Shown: piece by piece, positions 1-5,389 of the stretch
Numbering within the stretch: the first letter of the stretch is position 1
Layout: each line of letters starts with the position of its first letter
Assembly: GCA_002342035.1 (NCBI GenBank)
Contig: DDPE01000052.1
Coordinates: forward strand, 1-7,782
Direction: 5' to 3'
DNA from: Asticcacaulis sp. UBA2476
Lineage (GTDB): Bacteria > Pseudomonadota > Alphaproteobacteria > Caulobacterales > Caulobacteraceae
DNA length: 7,782 nucleotides
Position numbers and translations under genes: made by a program
Notes under the pieces: generated by a model
The model's database searches: none
The model's input: the letters and a program-made list of their open reading frames with translations, nothing else
What the model was told of the DNA's origin: nothing

Positions 1-12
1 CAAAGCGGTCCC

Positions 13-34
13 CCTCCCCAATAGATTGGGGAGG
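13..34. repeat. Perfect 9-bp palindromic hairpin after tyrA
   Basis: CCTCCCCAA (13-21) pairs perfectly with TTGGGGAGG (26-34) around a 4-nt loop. It starts 9 bp beyond the tyrA stop codon. Neither strand has a run of T after the stem, so it is not a canonical intrinsic terminator, although it may stop or protect the tyrA transcript. The C-rich arms and edge position look like a dispersed palindromic intergenic unit. That reading is inferred, because only one copy lies in this window. Confidence 0.6.
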
Positions 35-42
35 TATAAAAA

Positions 43-795
43 CTACTTATGCCCGTTTTCTAAGCGGGTGCGCAAACTGTCGATCTCATGGAAAAAGCGC
101 TTGCGGATTTCGGCCGCGAACGGGTTATCGCGCTCAATCGACATAAACAGCTCATCGCTGTCGCCGGAGACCAGACCGACGCCCTGCATCAGCAGGTCAT
201 AAGAACGCGTGGTGTGTTCGGTCGGTAGCGGGCCCATGCCGTTTAGTACCTTGGCGATCAGGTGGGTCAGGCCCTGCACGGCGGCAAGGGCCCGGTCATG
301 CACTTCGGGGGTGGTCACTGACACTTTGAGATCCAGGGTTTTCTCAAGGAATTTCACAATCGGCGGCAGGTGGCGCACCCGTACCGGGCAGACCACGATT
401 TCCATATTGTGGATGCCGTAACGCGCCGATTGCGGCCCGAATAGCGGATGGGTACACAGGACGCACACGGATTTGGGCAGGGCGTCGGTCAGCCATTGAG
501 CCGGGTTGACCTTGACCGAACCCACATCGATCACCAGCGCGTTGAGCGGCACATGAGGCGCGATCTGCTCGGCCAGCGCTTTGAGCGTGCGGATAGGTGT
601 CGCCAGAATGACGATCTTATTGGCGGCGGCTTCCTCTAACGTGACCAGTTCAACATTGTGACGCTTGGCATAGGCTTTGGCTTCGGGGGAAGGGTCATAG
701 GCCCGTATGTCAAAGTAAGGCGACAGATGGCGCACAATCAGGCGGCCAAATGCGCCGAGACCAAACAAACCGAGCTTATGAACTTTTTTAGGCAC
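43..795 (-). CDS. tyrA: Prephenate/arogenate dehydrogenase (TyrA family)
   Basis: Cytosolic NAD(P)-dependent dehydrogenase that oxidatively decarboxylates prephenate or arogenate in tyrosine synthesis. From the GTG at 795 it is 250 aa. An N-terminal Rossmann fold carries GLGAFG (residues 12-17), with an acidic residue after strand 2 (AYDP, D34) that favours NAD. VIDVGSVK lies at 88-95. CTHPLFGPQS (114-123) holds the family's catalytic-type His (H116). HDRALAAVQGLTH (166-178) belongs to the helical dimerisation domain. There is no chorismate mutase or ACT domain, so this is the short stand-alone form. The frame stays open to an ATG at 987, but that would add 64 residues before the Rossmann strand. 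No other ATG, GTG or TTG occurs in frame between, so GTG 795 is chosen. Its Shine-Dalgarno is weak (GGCGG). Prephenate versus arogenate preference cannot be read from the sequence. Confidence 0.9.
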   Translation of the reverse strand: MPKKVHKLGLFGLGAFGRLIVRHLSPYFDIRAYDPSPEAKAYAKRHNVELVTLEEAAANKIVILATPIRTLKALAEQIAPHVPLNALVIDVGSVKVNPAQWLTDALPKSVCVLCTHPLFGPQSARYGIHNMEIVVCPVRVRHLPPIVKFLEKTLDLKVSVTTPEVHDRALAAVQGLTHLIAKVLNGMGPLPTEHTTRSYDLLMQGVGLVSGDSDELFMSIERDNPFAAEIRKRFFHEIDSLRTRLENGHK

Positions 796-920
796 GCAAC
801 GCCGCCGTATATAGTTGAGGAGGGTCGCCTTGGTAACACATCGCCAAAGTTGAGGCGAGGTGAAAGGGTCGTAAATCTTACGAAAGCGTAAGCTTTTATA
901 CGAAACGAGCGGGGTTGCAT
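738..920 (-). other. Possible leaderless upstream ORF overlapping tyrA start
   Basis: A 60-codon ORF begins at ATG 920 and runs out of frame across the tyrA GTG, ending at 738. The ATG lies 5 nt after a TATAAG candidate -10, which would make the transcript leaderless or nearly so. Its early part is rich in aromatic residues: the 11-residue stretch FRIKAYAFVRF (residues 6-16) has three Phe and one Tyr. It matches no family I know and may be chance. If translated, it could deliver ribosomes to the weak tyrA start or sense aromatic amino-acid supply. This is speculative. Confidence 0.2.
877..892. repeat. Small hairpin in tyrA leader
   Basis: CTTACG (877-882) and CGTAAG (887-892) form a perfect 6-bp stem with a 4-nt loop, about 85 nt upstream of the tyrA GTG. 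It lies within the inferred 5' untranslated region. No regulatory class is recognised. Confidence 0.4.
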
Positions 921-925
921 AAAAA

Positions 926-955
926 CTTATACCAAACGCTGGTATTAAATTGCAA
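926..955 (-). promoter_or_regulatory. Candidate sigma-70-type promoter for tyrA
   Basis: On the minus strand, TTGCAA (955-950) is followed 18 nt later by TATAAG (931-926). This is a reasonable -35/-10 pair, and transcription would start near 920. An inverted repeat, ATACCA (929-934) with TGGTAT (940-945), lies between and partly over these boxes and could be an operator. This is prediction by eye only. Confidence 0.4.
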
Positions 956-1018
956 AAAGCAGCCTTAAATCTGGCTCTTGCGTGCAAAAAAGCGCCCTAA
1001 ATCCGCACCTCTGTTTAT

Positions 1019-1036
1019 TTGTTGCGAATGCAACAA
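1019..1036. repeat. 7-bp inverted repeat upstream of tyrA
   Basis: TTGTTGC (1019-1025) and GCAACAA (1030-1036) flank a 4-nt GAAT spacer, a symmetrical 18-bp site. It lies between the tyrA promoter candidate and the end of the EF-hand gene. It could be a repressor half-site pair or a weak hairpin. No family is recognised. Confidence 0.35.
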
Positions 1037-1057
1037 TATAAGGCGCCGCGAATACTG

Positions 1058-1099
1058 CCTGACGGCAAGTTGTATCATTTAATACTACTTGCCGTCAGG
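1058..1099 (-). terminator. Long imperfect palindrome after EF-hand gene
   Basis: CCTGACGGCAAGT (1058-1070) pairs perfectly with ACTTGCCGTCAGG (1087-1099). After one T-T mismatch the stem continues with GTAT (1072-1075) and ATAC (1082-1085) around a 6-nt loop. It sits 9 bp beyond the stop of the minus-strand EF-hand gene, the usual place for a terminator. No T-run follows on the minus strand, so an intrinsic mechanism is doubtful. It may instead stabilise the 3' end. Confidence 0.45.
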
Positions 1100-1108
1100 T
1101 TCGGCGGG

Positions 1109-1765
1109 TTACTGGCGACGCTTTTTGCCCTTGCCGTCGCGCGGAGCTTCAAGGGCCTGCTGCATCGGGGTCTTGGACAGCGTGTCGAGGGTCAGGGCGC
1201 CGTCGACATCCTTATCCAGCAGACGGAACCGCGCCAGAGAGGCGGCCTCCCATTCGGCGGCGGTGATCTTGAAGTCGAAATTGGCGTCGGCGCCGCGCAC
1301 GGGCTGCGGCTCATTGATCAGGCTGAACTGGGCCGCCCCGGTGATCTGGCGCTGATAGGGTTGATTGGTCAGGGGCTTGCCTTCGGCGTCGGTGGTGCGG
1401 CCTTTGGGCGGTTGGGTGATCATCGGGACGTGTGAGAGGATTTCGGGCGCCAGTTCTTCCTCATATCGCGTATTTTCCGGTGAGGAGATCGCACCATTTT
1501 CGTCTTTATCGATGATGGTGAAATAGCGTTTGGCGTCGGCCACGTACTCTGCCCGCGTCAGCTTGCCATCACCGTCAGCATCGGCTTTTTTAAACCAGTC
1601 GGCTACCGGATAGGGGGCCGGGGTTTTGGCGCGAAAAACCTCACCCGACGGGCTGAAGAAAATCTGGTTGATTACCGGGCGGGCAGGGCCACCTTCGGGT
1701 GGCATTTGCGCGACTGCGGGGGCCGTCAACGCCAACAAAGGCAGGAACAGAAAAAAGCGGGTCAT
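1109..1765 (-). CDS. Exported EF-hand calcium-binding protein
   Basis: Protein of 218 aa with a Sec signal peptide: basic MTR, a hydrophobic stretch, then AVA-Q with likely cleavage after residue 19. It is therefore probably periplasmic or secreted. Four EF-hand-like loops are visible. Loop 1 is canonical (DADGDGKLTRAE, 62-73). Loop 2 is good (DKDENGAISSPE, 86-97). Loop 3 has Phe instead of Gly at position 6 (DANFDFKITAAE, 160-171). Loop 4 has Thr instead of Glu at position 12 (DKDVDGALTLDT, 184-195). The loops form two pairs separated by about 60 residues, with a basic C-terminal tail (KGKKRRQ). No catalytic domain is seen, so calcium binding or signalling is the only supportable role. The start has only a weak GGA upstream. 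It is divergent from another EF-hand gene at 2079. Confidence 0.8.
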   Translation of the reverse strand: MTRFFLFLPLLALTAPAVAQMPPEGGPARPVINQIFFSPSGEVFRAKTPAPYPVADWFKKADADGDGKLTRAEYVADAKRYFTIIDKDENGAISSPENTRYEEELAPEILSHVPMITQPPKGRTTDAEGKPLTNQPYQRQITGAAQFSLINEPQPVRGADANFDFKITAAEWEAASLARFRLLDKDVDGALTLDTLSKTPMQQALEAPRDGKGKKRRQ

Positions 1766-1911
1766 GGGTTATTCCGTTATAGTAAACGCATCTAACTAAG
1801 CCGATCTGTGCGGGGATTTCATGGTGATTTGATGTCCGTAAGGAAATAATAAGAGCGGGGGCGAAAAATGTGCAGGGCGGTCAATTCTGCCGGATAATAA
1901 GGATATATTTT

Positions 1912-1980
1912 TGTGTATTCGCTGAAATAAACGTGGGTGTATTGCCTGCATATTGATGTGTATGGCCATGATTTTGTGTA
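1912..1980 (+). repeat. Four spaced GTGTA direct repeats
   Basis: The pentamer GTGTA starts at 1913, 1937, 1958 and 1976, spaced 24, 21 and 18 bp, and three copies extend to TGTGTA. Such a cluster in a promoter region can be an array of activator sites, but no known regulator motif is recognised. In AT-rich DNA part of this may be chance. Confidence 0.35.
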
Positions 1981-2001
1981 ATTATTGAAATGGTTTTTAA
2001 T
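1974..2001 (+). promoter_or_regulatory. Candidate promoter for rightward EF-hand gene
   Basis: TTGTGT (1974-1979) and TTTAAT (1996-2001) are separated by 16 bp, roughly 80 bp before the ATG at 2079. The -35 box overlaps the last GTGTA repeat. The match is moderate and made by eye. Confidence 0.25.
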
Positions 2002-2066
2002 TCAACAGGTTGTTAAGTAAGTGCTGGCCTTTTTTAGGTGTTTTGGCAATTGAGCTGAAACTCTAA

Positions 2067-2074
2067 AAGGAGGT
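2067..2074 (+). promoter_or_regulatory. Very strong Shine-Dalgarno (AAGGAGGT)
   Basis: AAGGAGGT is a full-length anti-16S match, 4 nt before the ATG at 2079. It is by far the best ribosome-binding site in the window. It fixes the start and suggests a highly translated protein. Confidence 0.8.
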
Positions 2075-2078
2075 ACAT

Positions 2079-2846
2079 ATGCAGATCGGTAGTTCGACAT
2101 CTGCCTATTCCAGCACCTATCTGTCGCAGATGCATTCAAAACTGTTCAGCAGTATTGATGCCGACGGGGACGGCAAGATGACCCTGGAAGAACTGGAATC
2201 TTCGCAGGCCACCAGTAAATCAGGCAAGGCGCAGTCCGGCACTTCGGCATCGTCTTCGGCGAGCGCTTCGGCGGCTGAACGGTTCTCGGTCATGGATACC
2301 GACGGCGACGGTTCGGTCACCGAAGAGGAAGGTCTGGCGTTTTTCACCAGTTCTATGTCGTCGGAGACTATGGGTGGCATGTTGCAGGCCCAGGAAGCTG
2401 GCCAACAAGAAGGGACACGTCCATCCGGCCCGCCGCCGGCCGGTGGTGGTGGCGGTCAGGCTCCGCAAACCTTTGATGAGCTGGATACCAATCAGGACGG
2501 CACGGTTAGTCTTGATGAAATGCTGGCCTCATCAGAATCCGAGGACAGTGCCGACACATCCATGATCGAGGAGCTGTTCAGCCATATGGATGCCGACGGC
2601 GATGGTTCGGTAACTGAGGACGAAAAAACGGCCTTTGACGAGACTATGAAGGCTAATGGTCCGCCGAAGGGTCCGCCGCCCCAAATGACGTCTGAGGCCA
2701 CATCTGCGACGACGACCGAAGCCGCCACGAGTACAAGTGATGAAACGGCGTCTAAAATCGCCAACCTGACGGCCCAGTGGATGGCCTCGGTCTATCAGGC
2801 TATGTCGGAAGGCACAAAGCAGGCCTCGACCACGGTGGCGGCGTAA
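2079..2846 (+). CDS. Four-EF-hand protein without classical signal peptide
   Basis: Protein of 255 aa, acidic and rich in Ser, Thr and Ala. All four EF loops have canonical calcium ligands including Glu at position 12: residues 27-38, 73-84, 136-147 and 171-182. Linkers are Ser/Ala-rich (about 41-66) and Pro/Gly-rich (117-129 and 194-202). The N-terminus is Ser/Thr/Tyr-rich and uncharged, with no hydrophobic core, so Sec export is unlikely. It resembles the EF-hand proteins of proteobacteria that start with a Ser-rich segment, some of which have been proposed to leave the cell by other routes. That is inference. No enzymatic domain is seen. Loops 2 and 4 match at 30 of 36 nucleotides (2295-2330 versus 2589-2624), pointing to internal duplication. 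It has a strong Shine-Dalgarno and a dedicated terminator, so it is probably monocistronic. Confidence 0.85.
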   Translation: MQIGSSTSAYSSTYLSQMHSKLFSSIDADGDGKMTLEELESSQATSKSGKAQSGTSASSSASASAAERFSVMDTDGDGSVTEEEGLAFFTSSMSSETMGGMLQAQEAGQQEGTRPSGPPPAGGGGGQAPQTFDELDTNQDGTVSLDEMLASSESEDSADTSMIEELFSHMDADGDGSVTEDEKTAFDETMKANGPPKGPPPQMTSEATSATTTEAATSTSDETASKIANLTAQWMASVYQAMSEGTKQASTTVAA

Positions 2847-2905
2847 AAGCGCATGCCAAAAAGTGTGCAGCGGTTTTTGGAAACAATGCGCGTCTGTAAA
2901 GTGAG

Positions 2906-2931
2906 AACGAGCCAGAACGGCTCGTTTTTTT
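2906..2931 (+). terminator. Strong intrinsic terminator
   Basis: AACGAGCC (2906-2913) pairs perfectly with GGCTCGTT (2919-2926) around a 5-nt loop, followed by a T-run through 2931. It ends the EF-hand transcript 60 bp after the stop codon at 2846. Confidence 0.9.
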
Positions 2932-2956
2932 ACGAATACGGTATTAAGCTGCGGGC

Positions 2957-3886
2957 ATGGTGATGAATATCATTCCTGACCGCCTGCCTTTGCCCGCAAC
3001 GTTACAGCGCAGCCTCGACCGCACGGGGTTGCGCCTGCTGCAACCGGATGGCGGGGCCAAAATCGATTTTCGCCTTCCCGCAGGTGAAGCCGCTCTGGTC
3101 GGGCCGGACTCGGTCTCCTGGCGGGTGTTCAAAAATCCGGTCAGCCTGTTTATCGGCGGGGTAGCGGCGGTTATTCTGGAACTGGCCGAACCCGGTGTGC
3201 GTTCCGGCGTATGGGAACATTCCATGTTTCGTACCGATCCGATGACCCGCCTGCAACGGACAGGGCTGGCGGCGATGGTGACCGTCTATGGTGCCCAAAG
3301 CATAGCCCACCCGATGATCGAAGGGGTGGTGCGCCGTCATGACCGGGTGAGCGGCCATCTGCCTGATGGCCAGCCCTACCGCGCCAATGATGTAGCCTTG
3401 CTTGATTGGGTGCAGGCGACGGCGACGTTCGGATTTGGTGAAGCCTATAGCCGTTATGTTGCACGCTTGAGTGCGGCGGATATGGACCGGCTGTTTGCTG
3501 AGGCGAAGGTTTCGGCGGGACTTTATGGCGCAATCGGCGCGCCGGCAAACTGGGCGCAGTGGCAGGCACAGCTTGAGGCCATGAAGGCGCGTCTGGAGCC
3601 CCATCCGATTGTCCATGAATTTTTAGACATTATGCACCGCGCCGAAGCCTTTCCGGGCGTGCTGAAAGCCGTGCAACCGACGCTGATCCGGGCCGCCATC
3701 GATATGACACCGGATTGGGTGCGCGCCCGATTGGGGTTGAACGGGCAGGGGCTTAAACCGTGGGAGCGGCCGTTGGTGCGTCTGGCGGGGATTATGGCCG
3801 ACCGCATCGTGCTGCCGTCAGGTCCGGCGGTACAGTCGTGTCTTAGGCTCGGCCTGCCGCAGGATTATCTTTATCGTCGGGTTTAA
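2957..3886 (+). CDS. MpaB/Lcp-type oxygenase family protein (DUF2236)
   Basis: Protein of 309 aa matching the family of MpaB and latex-clearing protein, predicted b-type heme oxygenases; the substrate is unknown. Hallmarks in order are DSVSWRVFKNP (51-61), GG...LELAEPGV (67-81), WEHSMFRTDPMTRLQRT (86-102), RRHDRVSG (126-133), DGQPY (137-141) and LDWVQATATF (149-158). R98 and T102 (Arg-x3-Thr) and H128 parallel the conserved Arg/Thr and heme-ligand His of Lcp, by inference. In relatives I know, the WVQAT position is usually WVHAT, so Q153 is unusual. No signal peptide is seen, hence probably cytosolic. Either ATG 2957 or ATG 2963 could be the start; neither has a clear Shine-Dalgarno. The gene begins only 25 bp after a terminator. 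Its stop overlaps the stop of the convergent small gene. Confidence 0.82.
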   Translation: MVMNIIPDRLPLPATLQRSLDRTGLRLLQPDGGAKIDFRLPAGEAALVGPDSVSWRVFKNPVSLFIGGVAAVILELAEPGVRSGVWEHSMFRTDPMTRLQRTGLAAMVTVYGAQSIAHPMIEGVVRRHDRVSGHLPDGQPYRANDVALLDWVQATATFGFGEAYSRYVARLSAADMDRLFAEAKVSAGLYGAIGAPANWAQWQAQLEAMKARLEPHPIVHEFLDIMHRAEAFPGVLKAVQPTLIRAAIDMTPDWVRARLGLNGQGLKPWERPLVRLAGIMADRIVLPSGPAVQSCLRLGLPQDYLYRRV

Positions 3887-4119
3887 TCCTCAAGCCTTTG
3901 CCATTCGCGGCGGATATTGGCCCAGGCATAATCGAGCAACAGATAGTAAACCACCGTCATCACGTAGCGGATCGTGTCCACGGACCAAAAATACTGAGCC
4001 ATCATGGCAAGGGACAGGGTCGCGACCATGACCCAGGCGGCGATCATCAGTTTTTTGGGCATATATAGGCGGGACAAAAACGACATAGGCCAGACCATGA
4101 TTTGAATTAACACGTTCAC
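3883..4119 (-). CDS. Small two-helix membrane protein, unknown function
   Basis: I do not recognise this 78-aa product. It has a hydrophobic segment at about residues 24-45 (after MPKK) and a second at about 49-66, with an Arg-rich C-terminus (NIRREWQRLED). That fits a small inner-membrane protein with two helices. The longest start is GTG 4119; ATG 4098 or ATG 4086 is also possible and none has a clear Shine-Dalgarno. Its TAA overlaps the TAA of the convergent oxygenase gene. It is chosen over the overlapping frame at 3890-4129 because that one is not membrane-like and starts with TTG. Function is unknown. Confidence 0.5.
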   Translation of the reverse strand: MNVLIQIMVWPMSFLSRLYMPKKLMIAAWVMVATLSLAMMAQYFWSVDTIRYVMTVVYYLLLDYAWANIRREWQRLED

Positions 4120-4295
4120 AGCTTATCAAAACGTCATTTCCGGGACGTTAAAGTTTATAAGCGACGCACAAAAATGTCATTAAGATGAAATTTCGGCCAA
4201 AGTCGGGCTACCCTACTGATTTTTTATGGCCGGACGTCTAAGTGATCTCGTGTCGCTGCGGCAGGGTCGCGACAGATAAGGCTTTGGTTAGATTG
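4120..4295. other. Intergenic region before response regulator
   Basis: These 176 bp separate the divergent small membrane gene and the response regulator, and probably hold promoters for both. No box pair is convincing. GCTACCCT at 4207-4214 resembles a Caulobacter-type -10 only weakly. The regulator could instead start at GTG 4242, which would shorten this region. Confidence 0.3.
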
Positions 4296-4727
4296 ATGAA
4301 CGTAAGTTTAGCGGATGATGCGGCATTGCCCGAAGGTATAGCTGAGAACGGTCTGCGGGTTCTGGTGGTCGATGATAATCGTCAGTCGGCGATGACGCTG
4401 AAATGGGCGATCGAAGGCTGGGGCGATGAAGTTGTGGCCTGCTATGACGGCCCGACTGCGCTTCAGATCGCGCGTGAGTTTAAGCCCGAAGTGATCCTGC
4501 TCGATATCGGTATGCCGGGAATGGATGGCATTGCGGTCTGTCAGGCCATGCGCGCGGCACCTGAAACCCGCAGCGTGAAAATTATCGCCCAGACCGGCTG
4601 GGGCGATGACGCCATGCGCCGCAAAACCGCGGAAGCGGGTTTTGACCTGCACCTCGTCAAGCCGGTCAATTTCGATGTCCTGGGCGATATGCTGGCCTTG
4701 CTGCGTATGTTGCCAAAATCGGCCTGA
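4296..4727 (+). CDS. Single-domain response regulator (CheY-like receiver)
   Basis: From ATG 4296 it is 143 aa, almost entirely one receiver domain. The residues expected for phosphorylation are present: the acidic pair in VVDDN (D26, D27), the phosphoacceptor in LLDIGMPGMDG (D70), the switch Thr in IAQTGWG (T100) and the Lys in LVKPV (K122). There is no DNA-binding or enzymatic output domain, so it probably acts by protein contact or phosphotransfer. The TGWG...AGFDLHLVKPV style resembles receivers of hybrid histidine kinases, and a fragment or stand-alone partner of such a kinase is plausible. No kinase lies nearby. GTG 4242 would add 18 nonconserved residues; neither start has a good Shine-Dalgarno. 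It precedes the lipocalin by 48 bp and may be cotranscribed. Confidence 0.88.
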   Translation: MNVSLADDAALPEGIAENGLRVLVVDDNRQSAMTLKWAIEGWGDEVVACYDGPTALQIAREFKPEVILLDIGMPGMDGIAVCQAMRAAPETRSVKIIAQTGWGDDAMRRKTAEAGFDLHLVKPVNFDVLGDMLALLRMLPKSA

Positions 4728-4763
4728 TGTGAACCGATCCGGTCATCTAAACGAATAAGCATC

Positions 4764-4768
4764 AGGAG
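4764..4768 (+). promoter_or_regulatory. Shine-Dalgarno of the lipocalin gene
   Basis: AGGAG lies 7 nt before ATG 4776. The spacing is ideal and decides for this ATG rather than the in-frame ATG at 4788. Confidence 0.7.
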
Positions 4769-4775
4769 AATAATC

Positions 4776-5330
4776 ATGCGCAAAGCTATGAGTGTAATCA
4801 TGCCTGCGGCACTTCTGGGGGCTGCGATGCTGGTCAGTGGCTGTTCGACCCTGTCGCGCGGACCAGTCGGGAATACGGCGGTGCCTCAGCCCGCTAAGGC
4901 CGTCGATATCACCCGCTATCAGGGCCTGTGGTACGAAATTGCCCGCTATGAAAACGGCTTTGAAAAGGGCTGCGAAGCGGTCACGGCGCAGTATGGCCCC
5001 TTACCGGATGGCAAGATTGAGGTGATCAACACCTGCCACAAAGGCGCCGTCGACGGCCCCGTCTCCAGCGCTAAGGGCAAGGCTAAGGTCGTAGATGGCA
5101 GCCAGAATGCCAAGCTTAAGGTGTCGTTCTTTGGCCCGTTCTATGGTGATTACTGGGTGCTAGATCGGGCCGAGGATTACAGTTGGGCGATTGTCGGTGA
5201 GCCTTCCGGGCGATATTTATGGATATTGAGCCGCACCGCCAATCTGTCTGAGGCTGACCGCAACACGCTTTTCACGCGCGCGGGTGAGCTTGGGTACAAT
5301 ACGGCGCTGATCCGTCCGGTTAAGCACTAA
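4776..5330 (+). CDS. blc: Blc-type bacterial lipocalin lipoprotein
   Basis: Outer-membrane lipoprotein of 184 aa that binds phospholipid-like or fatty ligands. The signal peptide ends in lipobox LVSGC with C23 the acylated residue. Ser at +2 suggests sorting to the outer membrane. The lipocalin signature GLWYEIARYENGFEKGC (50-66) contains the GxW motif. LKVSFFGPFYGDYWVLD (114-130) and YLWILSR (147-153) match E. coli Blc closely in order and spacing. Two further cysteines, C66 and C87, fall in adjacent strand regions and could form a disulfide, which I do not recall in E. coli Blc. It lies between a response regulator and a lipid kinase. This suggests, but does not prove, a role in envelope-lipid handling. 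No terminator separates it from the next gene 59 bp on. Confidence 0.9.
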   Translation: MRKAMSVIMPAALLGAAMLVSGCSTLSRGPVGNTAVPQPAKAVDITRYQGLWYEIARYENGFEKGCEAVTAQYGPLPDGKIEVINTCHKGAVDGPVSSAKGKAKVVDGSQNAKLKVSFFGPFYGDYWVLDRAEDYSWAIVGEPSGRYLWILSRTANLSEADRNTLFTRAGELGYNTALIRPVKH

Positions 5331-5389
5331 GCTTATTGAATTTTTGCATATGGGTGGGCCACTGTACCCTGTGTTAACAGAGGGGCATC

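Larger units (their letters stand above)
1766..2078. other. Divergent AT-rich intergenic control region
   Basis: These 313 bp separate two head-to-head EF-hand genes and hold no credible ORF. They are clearly richer in A+T than the flanking genes. GTGTA occurs at 1913, 1937, 1958 and 1976 in the same orientation. A TATAAC (1781-1776, minus strand) lies close to the leftward ATG but lacks a convincing -35. Both genes may be controlled from here. Confidence 0.6.

Noticed and set aside
658..891. Plus-strand ORF opposite the tyrA start
   Set aside because: It is antisense to the conserved TyrA N-terminus, and its protein resembles no family.
877..899. Hairpin followed by TTTT as a plus-strand terminator
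   Set aside because: The stem is only 6 bp and no plus-strand gene ends here.
796..987. N-terminal 64-residue extension of the TyrA frame
   Set aside because: It precedes the Rossmann strand, resembles no domain and includes the likely promoter; GTG 795 is the better start.
1019..1435. 138-aa plus-strand ORF
   Set aside because: It is a shadow of the EF-hand gene on the opposite strand, which has a clear signal peptide and calcium loops.
2856..2880. Inverted repeat CCAAAAA/TTTTTGG after the EF-hand gene
   Set aside because: The stem is A/T-dominated with an 11-nt loop, and the strong terminator just downstream explains termination.
3002..3616. 204-aa minus-strand ORF
   Set aside because: It is a shadow opposite the MpaB/DUF2236 coding sequence and has no recognisable motif.
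3890..4129. Alternative minus-strand ORF overlapping the small membrane gene
   Set aside because: It starts with TTG, lacks the coherent hydrophobic segments of the other frame and has no Shine-Dalgarno.
4734..4744. ACCG-ATC-CGGT palindrome between response regulator and lipocalin
   Set aside because: The arms are only 4 bp, too short to support an operator or terminator.
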